NCBI GenBank assembly: GCA_900548855.1
Contig: URMF01000006.1
Span: 37,774-101,773 of the forward strand
Length of the DNA stretch: 64,000 nucleotides
Source of the DNA: an uncultured Eubacteriales bacterium
GTDB lineage: Bacteria > Bacillota > Clostridia > Lachnospirales > Lachnospiraceae
Direction of reading: 5' to 3'
Shown in pieces: positions 1 through 7,745 of the stretch. Position 1 is the first letter of the stretch, and the number at the start of each line of letters is the position of its first letter. The position numbers and the translations under genes are program-made. The notes under the pieces were generated by a model. It saw nothing but the letters and a program-made list of their open reading frames with translations. It did no database searches and was not told the origin of the DNA.

Positions 1-1
1 G

Positions 2-292
2 AAGGGGAACTGCTTCCGCTATGCGGCAGCCTTTGCCTGTGTGGCGAGGGTGCTGGGATATGATAGCCGGGTGGCGTGCGGTTCCATTTCCCGGGTGGGA
101 GGCGGTATGACGCCCCACGGCTGGACGGAAATCAAAGTGAATGGAAAATGGTATATGTGTGATGCCAATATGCAGAGAAGCTGGCCGAAAATCAATTCCT
201 ATATGGTTACGAATAAGAAATATGCCTTTGCCCATACCTGCCAGAAACGCTATAAGCTTACTGTGAAAAACGGGAGGGTATCCTGGAAATGA
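2..292 (+). CDS. Transglutaminase-like protein, C-terminal part (5' end outside window)
   Basis: The frame is open from the first full codon at position 2, so the gene begins upstream of the window. The visible 96 residues hold the three landmarks of a transglutaminase/protease-like fold: a Cys in 'GNCFRYA', a His in 'TPHGWTEI' and an Asp in 'MCDANMQ', in the right order. Family knowledge says such domains act in secreted or surface proteins of Clostridia as cysteine-dependent amide hydrolases or cross-linkers; the substrate is unknown here. The stop codon overlaps the start of the next gene (ATGA), so the two are translationally coupled. Confidence 0.75.
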   Translation, partial: KGNCFRYAAAFACVARVLGYDSRVACGSISRVGGGMTPHGWTEIKVNGKWYMCDANMQRSWPKINSYMVTNKKYAFAHTCQKRYKLTVKNGRVSWK

Positions 293-1716
293 TATTCAGC
301 TCCCTTGTATTTTTATGTGTGTTCCTCCCGGTGACCTATATTCTGTATACGGTACTGCCGGGAGTGAGGGCAAAGAACGGTCTTCTCATAGCGGCAAGCC
401 TTTTGTTTTATGCCTATGGGGAGCCTGTTTTTATTGTTCTCATAATATGCAGTTCGTTTATCAACTATTGTTTTGCACGGCTTATTGCGGGTGCCGGGCG
501 GCAGAAGAGATTTTTTCTGGTTTTGAGCCTTATCCTGAATTTTGAGATACTTGGTATTTTTAAATACAGCGCCTTTCTGGCTGAAACCGTCAGCCGCCTG
601 TTCCATATAAATCTGCAGTGTCCGGAGATTCCGCTTCCGGTGGGGATTTCCTTTTTTACCTTTCAGGCAGTGTCCTATGTAATTGATGTATATTCCGGAA
701 AAGTGCAGGCACAAAAAAGCTTCTGGAAAGTACTGCTCTATATTTCCTTTTTTCCGCAGTTGATAGCGGGTCCTATTGTAAAATACCGGGATATCAGTGA
801 GGCGATAGAGGGCAGGACACAGGATGCAGGACAGACGGCGCAGGGAATGCGGCGTTTTATATGTGGTCTTGCAAAAAAGGTATTCCTTGCTAATGCGATG
901 GGGATGGCGGCAGACCAGATATTTGGCGCTAATTTGCAGGATATCAATATGGCGGCTGCCTGGCTTGGTGCGGTTTCATATATGCTTCAGATATATTATG
1001 ATTTCAGCGGTTACAGCGATATGGCAATCGGTCTTGGGAAAATGTTTGGCTTTTCCTTTAAAGAAAATTTTCAATACCCCTATGGGGCGGTCAGTGTAAA
1101 GGAATTCTGGCGGAGATGGCATATTTCCCTGTCTGACTGGTTTAAAGAATACCTGTATATTCCGCTGGGCGGAAACCGTAAGGGAAGGCTGCGGGCTGTG
1201 TTTAACCGGATGCTGGTATTTTTTCTGACCGGTCTCTGGCATGGGGCAGACTGGACCTTCGTACTGTGGGGAGTATACCATGGAGTTCTTCTGCTTATAG
1301 AGGAGGCACTGCCTTTTATGAAGAAGCTTCCTGGATGGCTTGCACATTTGTATACCCTGCTGGCAGTGTGTGTGGGATTTGTCATGTTCCGGGCGGACAC
1401 GGTGTCTCAGGGATTTTATTTTATCCGGCAGATGTTTACTGGGTCAGTGGGAGGTGCGTCTTCACAGAGCCTTGTATGGTCGCAGCTTACGCCGCATTTT
1501 CTTGTGATGCTTGTCGTGGCGGTTATCGGGGCGGCACCTATACGTCTGCCTGCCGACCGGATAAGAAGCAGATTAAGCCGGGAAGAGGAAGAACCTACGG
1601 GAAAGGGAACACTGCTGCAGACAGGACTGTATGCAGCCTCCTTTTTGCTGCTGACATGGTGTATGGTTCGGTTATCCGGTAGTACTTATAATCCGTTTAT
1701 ATATTTCCGGTTTTAA
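289..1716 (+). CDS. MBOAT family O-acyltransferase (AlgI/DltB-like)
   Basis: 475 residues with many hydrophobic segments, the usual length and layout of AlgI-like membrane-bound O-acyltransferases. The family's catalytic His lies in 'GLWHGADWTF' near residue 318, with a second conserved His in 'GVYHG' near residue 329; the upstream motif 'FWRRWHISLSDWFKEYLYIP' is also typical. These proteins pass an acyl group, usually acetyl or D-alanyl, across the membrane to a polysaccharide or teichoic acid. The next gene encodes an AlgX/DHHW-type protein, which suggests the pair O-acetylates a surface glycan; no dltA/C genes are present, so D-alanylation is less likely. Coupled by ATGA overlap to the transglutaminase-like gene. 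Confidence 0.9.
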   Translation: MIFSSLVFLCVFLPVTYILYTVLPGVRAKNGLLIAASLLFYAYGEPVFIVLIICSSFINYCFARLIAGAGRQKRFFLVLSLILNFEILGIFKYSAFLAETVSRLFHINLQCPEIPLPVGISFFTFQAVSYVIDVYSGKVQAQKSFWKVLLYISFFPQLIAGPIVKYRDISEAIEGRTQDAGQTAQGMRRFICGLAKKVFLANAMGMAADQIFGANLQDINMAAAWLGAVSYMLQIYYDFSGYSDMAIGLGKMFGFSFKENFQYPYGAVSVKEFWRRWHISLSDWFKEYLYIPLGGNRKGRLRAVFNRMLVFFLTGLWHGADWTFVLWGVYHGVLLLIEEALPFMKKLPGWLAHLYTLLAVCVGFVMFRADTVSQGFYFIRQMFTGSVGGASSQSLVWSQLTPHFLVMLVVAVIGAAPIRLPADRIRSRLSREEEEPTGKGTLLQTGLYAASFLLLTWCMVRLSGSTYNPFIYFRF

Positions 1717-1751
1717 GCGGCACAGATACAATTCAGGAGGAAAATGAATTC

Positions 1752-3197
1752 ATGAGAAAGACAGCAAATATACTATATATAAGTATCTGCCTGCTGCTTG
1801 TCATATTACCCTTTGCAGGCATGACAGTGGCACCTACAGTTTCCACGACAGAAAACAGGGAAATGGCTGTATTCCCGGAGCTTGTGGAAAATGGATTCTG
1901 GAACAGGGAATATTTACAGGAAATGGGAGAATATTTTGAAGACCATTTTGCCTTCCGGCCGGTTCTGGTTACAATTGATTCTGTGATACAGAGCAGGGTT
2001 TTCGGGGTGTCCAGCATGGATACCGTGACGGTGGGCAAAAGTGGATGGCTCTATTATACGGCAACGCTGGATGATTATATCGGGGAACATACCCTGTCGG
2101 AAAGAGGCATTTACAATGCAGCACATAATCTCTCCTTGGTACAGCAGTATACGGAAGAGAAGGGGGCTGCATTCCTGCTTGCCATTCCTCCCAATAAAAA
2201 TTCTCTGTATGGTGAAAATATGCCCTATTATATAAAGCAGGTAAGTACTGTGAATAATATGGCATTATTGCAGCCGGAGCTTTCTGCGTGCAATGTGAAC
2301 TATGCGGATTTATCTGCTGCATTTAAGCAGGAAAAGGAATCCCTTTATCTGAAAAGGGATTCCCACTGGAACTGGAAAGGGGCGGTTCTTGCGTACCATA
2401 CGATGCTTACACAGCTGGAGTGCGGGCATGATTCTTATGAAACCACCGGATGTATCCGGACAAAGACGGAATATGGGGATTTGAATAAAATGCTGTATCC
2501 GTCAGGCTTTGCACCGGAATGGAATTATAATTATAAGAAAGAGCATACCTTTACCTATGTGACAGAGACGGACAGCGTGGAGGATGCCTGGATTGAGACA
2601 GAAAATCCCGAAGGGGAGGGAAGCCTTTTAATGTTCCGTGATTCCTTTGGAAACACCCTGCTTCCGCTGATGGCGGATGTATTCGGCAGAGGTTATTTTT
2701 CAAAAACAATGCCGTATAATCTTGAGGAATATCTGGACCGCTATTCGCCGGAATATGTAATTGTGGAAAAGGTAGAGAGAAATATAGACGGGTTTGCGAA
2801 GGAGCCGCCGGTCATGACAGGCCCCCTTGTAAATCTGGAAAAGCAAGTGGAAAAAATGGATTCCCGGACAACACTGGATATGGCGCAATCAGAATATAAT
2901 GCTGGTTACTGGGCATTTTCCGGTATTTTGGATGAAAGCCTGGTTAAGCCGGATTCCGATATCTATATCCGTGTGACAGCGGAGGATGAAACAGATACCT
3001 ATGCAGCATTTTCGATTAGCAGTGAGAGTTCGGATAACGGTTACCTGTTATATGTGCAAAAGGAACAGCTGCCTTTTAACCGGGTGGCGGCAGAGGTTCT
3101 GGTAGAGACAGATGATAAGCTGATTCGTGCTGCACGGGAGGAGTTTGAAGTGACCGGCAGCATGGAGGAGAATGCTGTCAGGAAAATTCAGAAGTAA
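1752..3197 (+). CDS. AlgX/AlgJ-like SGNH (DHHW family) protein
   Basis: 481 residues beginning with a hydrophobic signal anchor (about residues 7-25), so the bulk is outside the membrane. The Asp-x-His-Trp motif of the DHHW/AlgX family is seen as 'RDSHWNWKG' near residue 203, and the likely nucleophile Ser as 'FRDSFGN' near residue 296. Relatives are acetyl-transferring SGNH proteins that work with an MBOAT partner during polysaccharide O-acetylation; here the MBOAT gene lies 35 nt upstream, which supports the same role. An AGGAGG ribosome binding site at 1736-1741 serves the ATG at 1752; the ATG at 1744 is followed directly by a stop. The glycan substrate cannot be told from the sequence. 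Confidence 0.85.
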   Translation: MRKTANILYISICLLLVILPFAGMTVAPTVSTTENREMAVFPELVENGFWNREYLQEMGEYFEDHFAFRPVLVTIDSVIQSRVFGVSSMDTVTVGKSGWLYYTATLDDYIGEHTLSERGIYNAAHNLSLVQQYTEEKGAAFLLAIPPNKNSLYGENMPYYIKQVSTVNNMALLQPELSACNVNYADLSAAFKQEKESLYLKRDSHWNWKGAVLAYHTMLTQLECGHDSYETTGCIRTKTEYGDLNKMLYPSGFAPEWNYNYKKEHTFTYVTETDSVEDAWIETENPEGEGSLLMFRDSFGNTLLPLMADVFGRGYFSKTMPYNLEEYLDRYSPEYVIVEKVERNIDGFAKEPPVMTGPLVNLEKQVEKMDSRTTLDMAQSEYNAGYWAFSGILDESLVKPDSDIYIRVTAEDETDTYAAFSISSESSDNGYLLYVQKEQLPFNRVAAEVLVETDDKLIRAAREEFEVTGSMEENAVRKIQK

Positions 3198-3214
3198 AGA
3201 TGGAAATAGTGACT

Positions 3215-4165
3215 ATGAAAAGAAAAAAAATGTTACAACTTGGAATATTTTTTATATCCTGTCTGTTCCTGCCGGGAATCCTGACGGGATGCGGTGCAGA
3301 TAAAATTAATGTGGTCATAACGGACTGTCAGACTGAAAGCAGGCTTTTTACAAAAAAGGGACAGACAGTGGAAGAGCTGTTAGAGGAGGCAGAGATTACC
3401 GTTGGAGGAGAGGATACGGTAAGTCCGAATTTAGGAACGGAGATTACGTTAAATAACATGCAGATTGTGATATTACGGCATGCAAGGGTATCCATAGACA
3501 CGGAAGAAAAGACGGTTGATGTGGAGCTTACAGGCGGGAAGGTAAAGGATGCATTAAAAGAGGCGGAAGTTACGTTGGTTAAGAATGATTATGTAAACCA
3601 CGATATGGAAGCATACCTGACTGATGGTATGTCCATTTCTATTGTACATCGGCTTGCGGTTTCCCTTACTGCTGACGGAAAAACCCGGGATTTTTTGTCC
3701 CGGGCGCATACGGTAGAGGAATTTCTGCAGGAGCAGAATATAGAGCTGGGGAAGCATGACAGAGTGAAGCCTAAGCTTACCGAACAGCTTTCGGAGGGAA
3801 CGAAGGTTGTTGTAAAAAGGGTTGAAATTAAGGAGCTTGTGGAGACAGAGCCGGTTCCCTTTGAGACAGAGGTCACTTATTCCGGCAGTATGCTGGCTGG
3901 CACAAGCCGGATTACACGGGAAGGGATAAATGGGGAAAAGCGAGTTACTTATGAGGTAACTTATGTAGATGGGAAAGAAGAAAGCCGGAAGGCAGTAAAG
4001 GAAGTAATCTTAAAGGAAGCCGTCAATCAGCTTGTCATGCAGGGTACGAAACCGAAAGGTAAGACTGTTATTTCCAGGGAACGAGTGGACGATTGCGACG
4101 GTTCGGGACATGGCTATTACATTATTACATATTCGGATGGTTCTGTGGAATATCAGGACTATTAA
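3215..4165 (+). CDS. DUF348/G5-domain lipoprotein (YabE-like, no catalytic domain)
   Basis: 316 residues from ATG 3215 (an in-frame ATG at 3200 is possible). The N-terminus has a basic stretch, a hydrophobic core and a lipobox 'LTGC', so it is probably a lipoprotein. Three DUF348 ubiquitin-like repeats follow (about residues 30-190), each with the 'TVEELLEEAEI'-type helix, then a G5 domain ('EIKELVETEPVPFETEVTY' to 'GTKPKG'). Family members such as YabE and Rpf-like proteins usually end in a 3D or lysozyme-like catalytic domain; here only about 30 residues follow G5, so the protein appears to be a wall-binding piece without an enzyme. It directly follows the AlgX-like gene. Confidence 0.8.
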   Translation: MKRKKMLQLGIFFISCLFLPGILTGCGADKINVVITDCQTESRLFTKKGQTVEELLEEAEITVGGEDTVSPNLGTEITLNNMQIVILRHARVSIDTEEKTVDVELTGGKVKDALKEAEVTLVKNDYVNHDMEAYLTDGMSISIVHRLAVSLTADGKTRDFLSRAHTVEEFLQEQNIELGKHDRVKPKLTEQLSEGTKVVVKRVEIKELVETEPVPFETEVTYSGSMLAGTSRITREGINGEKRVTYEVTYVDGKEESRKAVKEVILKEAVNQLVMQGTKPKGKTVISRERVDDCDGSGHGYYIITYSDGSVEYQDY

Positions 4166-4233
4166 TGGAAGAATGCTGAATACATAATTTTGAAGGAATC
4201 TATGTAATGCAAATCAAAATTTCTCCAAAATGA

Positions 4234-4263
4234 TTGCAAAATGTATAGTAGATTTGGTATACT
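4234..4263 (+). promoter_or_regulatory. Sigma-A type promoter ahead of asp23
   Basis: TTGCAA at 4234-4239 and TATACT at 4258-4263 with an 18-nt spacer, 53 nt before the asp23 start. It sits in the only gap of this size between the surface module and the nusB run. Confidence 0.55.
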
Positions 4264-4315
4264 ATATTACATATGATTAGATTTTCAGTCACTAAGTGGC
4301 GAAGGAGGAATAGTT

Positions 4316-4720
4316 ATGGCAGCAGAAGCGCAGAATAATGGCACATATAGCGTAAAAGAAGCAGGTGTACTTGGAGATATTCAGATTGCAGATGAGGTCA
4401 TTGCAATTATTGCAGGCTTGGCGGCAACCGAGGTAGATGGTGTTGCAAAGATGTATGGCAATATTACAAATGAGCTGGTAAGTAAGCTTGGAATGAAAAA
4501 TCTTTCCAAGGGTGTAAAGGTGCTGGTATCGCCGGATAATGTGAAGGTGGATTTATCACTGGAGCTGAAATATGGGTACAGTGTACTGGATGTATCCAAA
4601 AAGGTTCAGGAGAAGGTGAAACAGGCGATTGAAACCATGACAGGCTTAGAGGTATCGGAGGTTCGTGTGAGAATTGCGGGAGTTGCAATCGATAAGGAGG
4701 AGAAAGCAACAAAGGCATAA
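4316..4720 (+). CDS. Asp23/Gls24 family envelope stress protein
   Basis: 134 residues, full length for the family. The central part carries the Asp23 landmarks: 'VIAIIAGLAATEVDGVAKM' followed by 'GVKVLVSPDNVKVDLSLELKYG' and the C-terminal 'VSEVRVRIAGV'. Asp23 proteins are membrane-associated scaffolds linked to cell-wall stress; in Clostridia one copy commonly precedes nusB. Strong ribosome binding site (aaggagg) and a promoter at 4234-4263. A hairpin and one copy of the palindromic repeat separate it from nusB. Confidence 0.92.
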   Translation: MAAEAQNNGTYSVKEAGVLGDIQIADEVIAIIAGLAATEVDGVAKMYGNITNELVSKLGMKNLSKGVKVLVSPDNVKVDLSLELKYGYSVLDVSKKVQEKVKQAIETMTGLEVSEVRVRIAGVAIDKEEKATKA

Positions 4721-4792
4721 TTGGGATGGAGTAAGGCTGCTGCCTGGGCGTATTACATTGAGTCCGGGGGGCAGCCTTCTTCCGGTTGTCGT

Positions 4793-4829
4793 GCATATGA
4801 GAAAATGGTCCGGTGGACCTTTTCTGAGT
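4793..4829 (+). repeat. Interspersed palindromic repeat, copy 1
   Basis: Begins GCATATGA and has a stem around GGTCC-ggt-GGACC with a flanking A-run on the left and T-run on the right, ending near TTCTGAG. Near-identical elements lie at 22034-22072 and 46541-46581, all between genes on the same strand. In this copy the right arm lacks one A of the stem. It lies between asp23 and nusB, after another hairpin (AAGGCTGC at 4734-4741 pairs with GCAGCCTT at 4771-4778). Confidence 0.75.
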
Positions 4830-4868
4830 TATAAAAATATATTTTTTAGGAGCAGAGAGGATAAGGAT

Positions 4869-5276
4869 ATGTTAAGAAGTCAGGTGAGAGAAGAGGTATT
4901 TAAGATTCTATTCCGGTTACCCTTTACGGAAAAAACGGAAATGGAAGAGCAGATTGATTTTTCCCTGGAGGAATTAGAGGGAAAAAGTGAAGAAAACCTG
5001 ATTTATATACGCAATAAGGTAAATGCTATTTTAGAGCAGCTGGATGGGATTGATGCAAGGATAGGAGACTGCTGTGAGGGATGGAATTTTAACCGGATTG
5101 GCAAGGCAGAGATTGCACTGATGCGGATTGCAGTATATGAGATGATGTTTGAAGAGGATGTGCCAAGACGTGTGGCAATTAACGAGGCGGTGGAACTCAG
5201 CAAAAAATATTGTGACGAGGATGCAAAGGGTTTTGTCAATGCAGTGCTTGGCAAGGTAGAAAAGACTTTGGATTAG
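4869..5276 (+). CDS. nusB: Transcription antitermination factor NusB
   Basis: 135 residues from ATG 4869, chosen because it follows a GAGAGG-type ribosome binding site and gives the usual NusB N-terminus ('LRSQVREEVFKILFRL'); the longer open frame would read through the palindromic repeat. The C-terminal half has the conserved 'FNRIGKAEIALMRIAVYEM' and 'VAINEAVELSKKYCDEDA'. NusB binds boxA RNA with NusE in the antitermination complex on rRNA operons. First gene of the conserved run nusB-xseA-xseB-ispA-dxs. Confidence 0.95.
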   Translation: MLRSQVREEVFKILFRLPFTEKTEMEEQIDFSLEELEGKSEENLIYIRNKVNAILEQLDGIDARIGDCCEGWNFNRIGKAEIALMRIAVYEMMFEEDVPRRVAINEAVELSKKYCDEDAKGFVNAVLGKVEKTLD

Positions 5277-5285
5277 GAATTGGAT

Positions 5286-6509
5286 ATGGCTTCTATTTAT
5301 TCAGTATCACAGATTAATATGTATATTAAAAATATGTTTGCGAATGATTACCTGTTGCGAAATGTACAGGTTAAGGGTGAGATATCGAATGTGAAATATC
5401 ATTCCTCCGGACATATTTATTTTACGTTGAAGGAAGAGGGCAGTGCTTTAAATGGTGTGATGTTCCGCTCCGCTCGGACGGAGGGGCTGGATTTTACCCT
5501 GGAGAATGGGCAAAGTGTTGTAATTACAGGAAGCATCGCAGTCTATGAACGGGATGGCAGATACCAGGTTTATGCAAAAAAGATTGCACTGGATGGCAGG
5601 GGAAATCTCTATGAAGCCTATGAGTTGTTAAAGCAGAAACTTTACGAGGAAGGGCTTTTTGAATTTGAACACAAAAAAGAGATACCCCGGTTTCCGAAAA
5701 AGGTCGGGATTGTAACTGCCAGAACGGGAGCAGCGATACAGGATATCTTAAATATTGCAAAAAGAAGAAATCCTTATGTACAGCTTTATCTATATCCTGC
5801 CCAGGTACAGGGTGAGGGTGCCGCAAAAACCATTGTAAAGGGAATTGAAACATTAGACCGGATGGGAATGGATACGATTATCATCGGCCGTGGCGGCGGT
5901 TCCATAGAGGATTTATGGGCTTTTAATGAAGAGTCTGTGGCAAGGGCCATTTATCATGCAAAGACTCCCATTATATCGGGGACGGGGCATGAAATCGATA
6001 ATACCATTGCCGATTATGCGGCAGACTTGAGGGCACCGACCCCCAGTGCCGCCTGCGAGCTGGCAATACCGGATGTGATGTCTTCCATTTATCAGGTAAG
6101 ACAGTATGAAAGCCGGATGCGGAAGTGCGCTGGACAAAAGCTGCAGCAGCTGAACCAGAAGTGGGGAATGCTGTCGGCAAGGCTTAATAGTGCATCACCG
6201 AAGGTCAGGCTTGAAAATCAGAAAATTTATCTGGATTCCTTACAGGATAAACTGATGCAGGGAATGCTGCAGAAAATGGGAAACCGCAGACACCAGTATG
6301 AAATTTTACTGACAAAATTAAATGGCTTAAGTCCCACTGCAAAGCTGGTGGGAGGCTATGGATATATTGAACACCAGGACGGACATGCCATCCGGTCTGT
6401 AGCGGATGTGAAGGAGCAGGATAACTTTTCTGTGACGGTGTGGGATGGAACCATTGAAGGTGTGGTAACAAAGATTGAAGAGAAAGTGGAGCAGGGAAAT
6501 GGAAGATAA
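5286..6509 (+). CDS. xseA: Exodeoxyribonuclease VII large subunit
   Basis: 407 residues from ATG 5286 with AGGAA eight bases upstream. N-terminal OB fold ('VKGEISNVKYHSSGHIYFTL') binds single-stranded DNA; the catalytic part has 'PKKVGIVTARTGAAIQDIL' and the 'GRGGGSIEDLWAFN' and 'SGTGHEIDNTIAD' motifs. Slightly shorter than E. coli XseA because the C-terminal coiled-coil is reduced. With XseB it degrades single-stranded DNA to oligonucleotides in repair. Its 3' end overlaps xseB by 11 nt. Confidence 0.96.
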   Translation: MASIYSVSQINMYIKNMFANDYLLRNVQVKGEISNVKYHSSGHIYFTLKEEGSALNGVMFRSARTEGLDFTLENGQSVVITGSIAVYERDGRYQVYAKKIALDGRGNLYEAYELLKQKLYEEGLFEFEHKKEIPRFPKKVGIVTARTGAAIQDILNIAKRRNPYVQLYLYPAQVQGEGAAKTIVKGIETLDRMGMDTIIIGRGGGSIEDLWAFNEESVARAIYHAKTPIISGTGHEIDNTIADYAADLRAPTPSAACELAIPDVMSSIYQVRQYESRMRKCAGQKLQQLNQKWGMLSARLNSASPKVRLENQKIYLDSLQDKLMQGMLQKMGNRRHQYEILLTKLNGLSPTAKLVGGYGYIEHQDGHAIRSVADVKEQDNFSVTVWDGTIEGVVTKIEEKVEQGNGR

Positions 6510-6708
6510 TTTTGATTTGGAACAGGCATTCAAGGAGCTGGAAGAAATTATTGTGAAGCTGGAATCGGATGCAGTCCCGCTAAAGGAATCAATAGAATTG
6601 TATGCAAAGGGTGCAAAGCTGGTGGCATCCTGTAAAGACGAACTGACTGGAATTGAGAAGGAAATGATTGTTATCGGTGAAAATTTTGAGCCGGAGGACA
6701 AGGAATAG
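6499..6708 (+). CDS. xseB: Exodeoxyribonuclease VII small subunit
   Basis: 69 residues from ATG 6499, usual size for XseB. Contains the family signature 'FKELEEIIVKLESDAVPLKE' and 'LYAKGAKLVASCKDEL'. The start overlaps the xseA end and has a GGAGCAGGGAA ribosome binding site inside xseA, so the subunits are co-translated. Binds XseA through its two-helix hairpin. Confidence 0.93.
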   Translation: MEDNFDLEQAFKELEEIIVKLESDAVPLKESIELYAKGAKLVASCKDELTGIEKEMIVIGENFEPEDKE

Positions 6709-6723
6709 AAGGTGTGAGTGAAT

Positions 6724-7695
6724 ATGGATTTTGAAACAACTATGAAACAACGTGTGGATACAATTGAGGCAGTCATCCGTGAGTATATGCCCAAGAATCC
6801 GACCTTTCAGAAAACGGTGGTTGAGGCAATGGATTATACGATGTCAGCAGGCGGGAAACGGATTCGACCGCTGTTGATGGGAAGTACCTTTGAGTTGTTT
6901 GGTGGAAAGGGAAGGGTAATCGTTCCTTTTATGGCAGCCCTGGAAATGATTCATACCTATTCTCTGATTCATGATGATTTGCCGGCACTGGATAACGACG
7001 ATTACCGCAGAGGAAGAAAGACAGCGCATATTGTGTATGGAGAGGCGATGGCAATACTTGCAGGAGATAGTTTGCTAAATTATGCATACGAGACGGCGGC
7101 AAAGGCATTTTCTATTATAGATGAAGAAGCAGGTTTTTCCGGCAGCAGGGAGGACGGCTGTGAGTTTACAGAGGAACAGTATTTTGCTGTCAGGAAAGAA
7201 TTAGAATACAGGCGTAATGTGGAAAGAGCCATGCAGATTTTGGCATCCAAGCCGGGCATTTATGGTATGATTGGCGGACAGGTCGCAGATGTAGAGCTGA
7301 CAGGCACCAGATTAAATGCGGAGCAGCTGGTTTATATTTATGAAAACAAAACAGGTGCATTGATTGAGGCTGCCATGATGATTGGCGCTGTGCTGGCGGG
7401 AGCAGATGATGAAGGAATTGAAAAGATTCAGAAAGTAGCGTATAATGTTGGGATGGCATTTCAGATTCAGGATGATATTCTGGATGAAACTGCTACCTTT
7501 GAAGAACTGGGAAAACCGATTCACAGTGATGAAAAAAATGAAAAGGTTACTTACGTTACTATTTATGGAATTGAGAAGGCCGGTGAAGAGGTGGAGCGTT
7601 TATCTGAGGATGCAATTGAAATGCTACAATCCATTGACGGTGATTCTGGCTTTTTAGTGGAGCTTGTAAGATATTTGGTACAGAGAAGGAATTAG
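6724..7695 (+). CDS. ispA: Farnesyl diphosphate synthase (polyprenyl synthetase)
   Basis: 323 residues from ATG 6724. The first Asp-rich motif is 'IHDDLPALDNDDYRRG' and the second 'QIQDDILDETA', both complete, so condensation of isopentenyl diphosphate onto allylic diphosphates is expected. About 25 residues longer than typical IspA owing to an acidic insert ('GSREDGCEFTEEQ') around residues 140-160. Sits between xseB and dxs; together ispA and dxs feed isoprenoid and undecaprenyl carrier synthesis. Confidence 0.93.
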   Translation: MDFETTMKQRVDTIEAVIREYMPKNPTFQKTVVEAMDYTMSAGGKRIRPLLMGSTFELFGGKGRVIVPFMAALEMIHTYSLIHDDLPALDNDDYRRGRKTAHIVYGEAMAILAGDSLLNYAYETAAKAFSIIDEEAGFSGSREDGCEFTEEQYFAVRKELEYRRNVERAMQILASKPGIYGMIGGQVADVELTGTRLNAEQLVYIYENKTGALIEAAMMIGAVLAGADDEGIEKIQKVAYNVGMAFQIQDDILDETATFEELGKPIHSDEKNEKVTYVTIYGIEKAGEEVERLSEDAIEMLQSIDGDSGFLVELVRYLVQRRN

Positions 7696-7745
7696 AAAAG
7701 GCGGGAGATTGGCATTACCTTTACTAATATATAAGAGGTATTTTT

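Noticed and set aside
4674..4868. N-terminal extension of NusB by 65 residues
   Set aside because: It overlaps asp23 and reads through repeat copy 1; the ATG at 4869 has a ribosome binding site and matches NusB.
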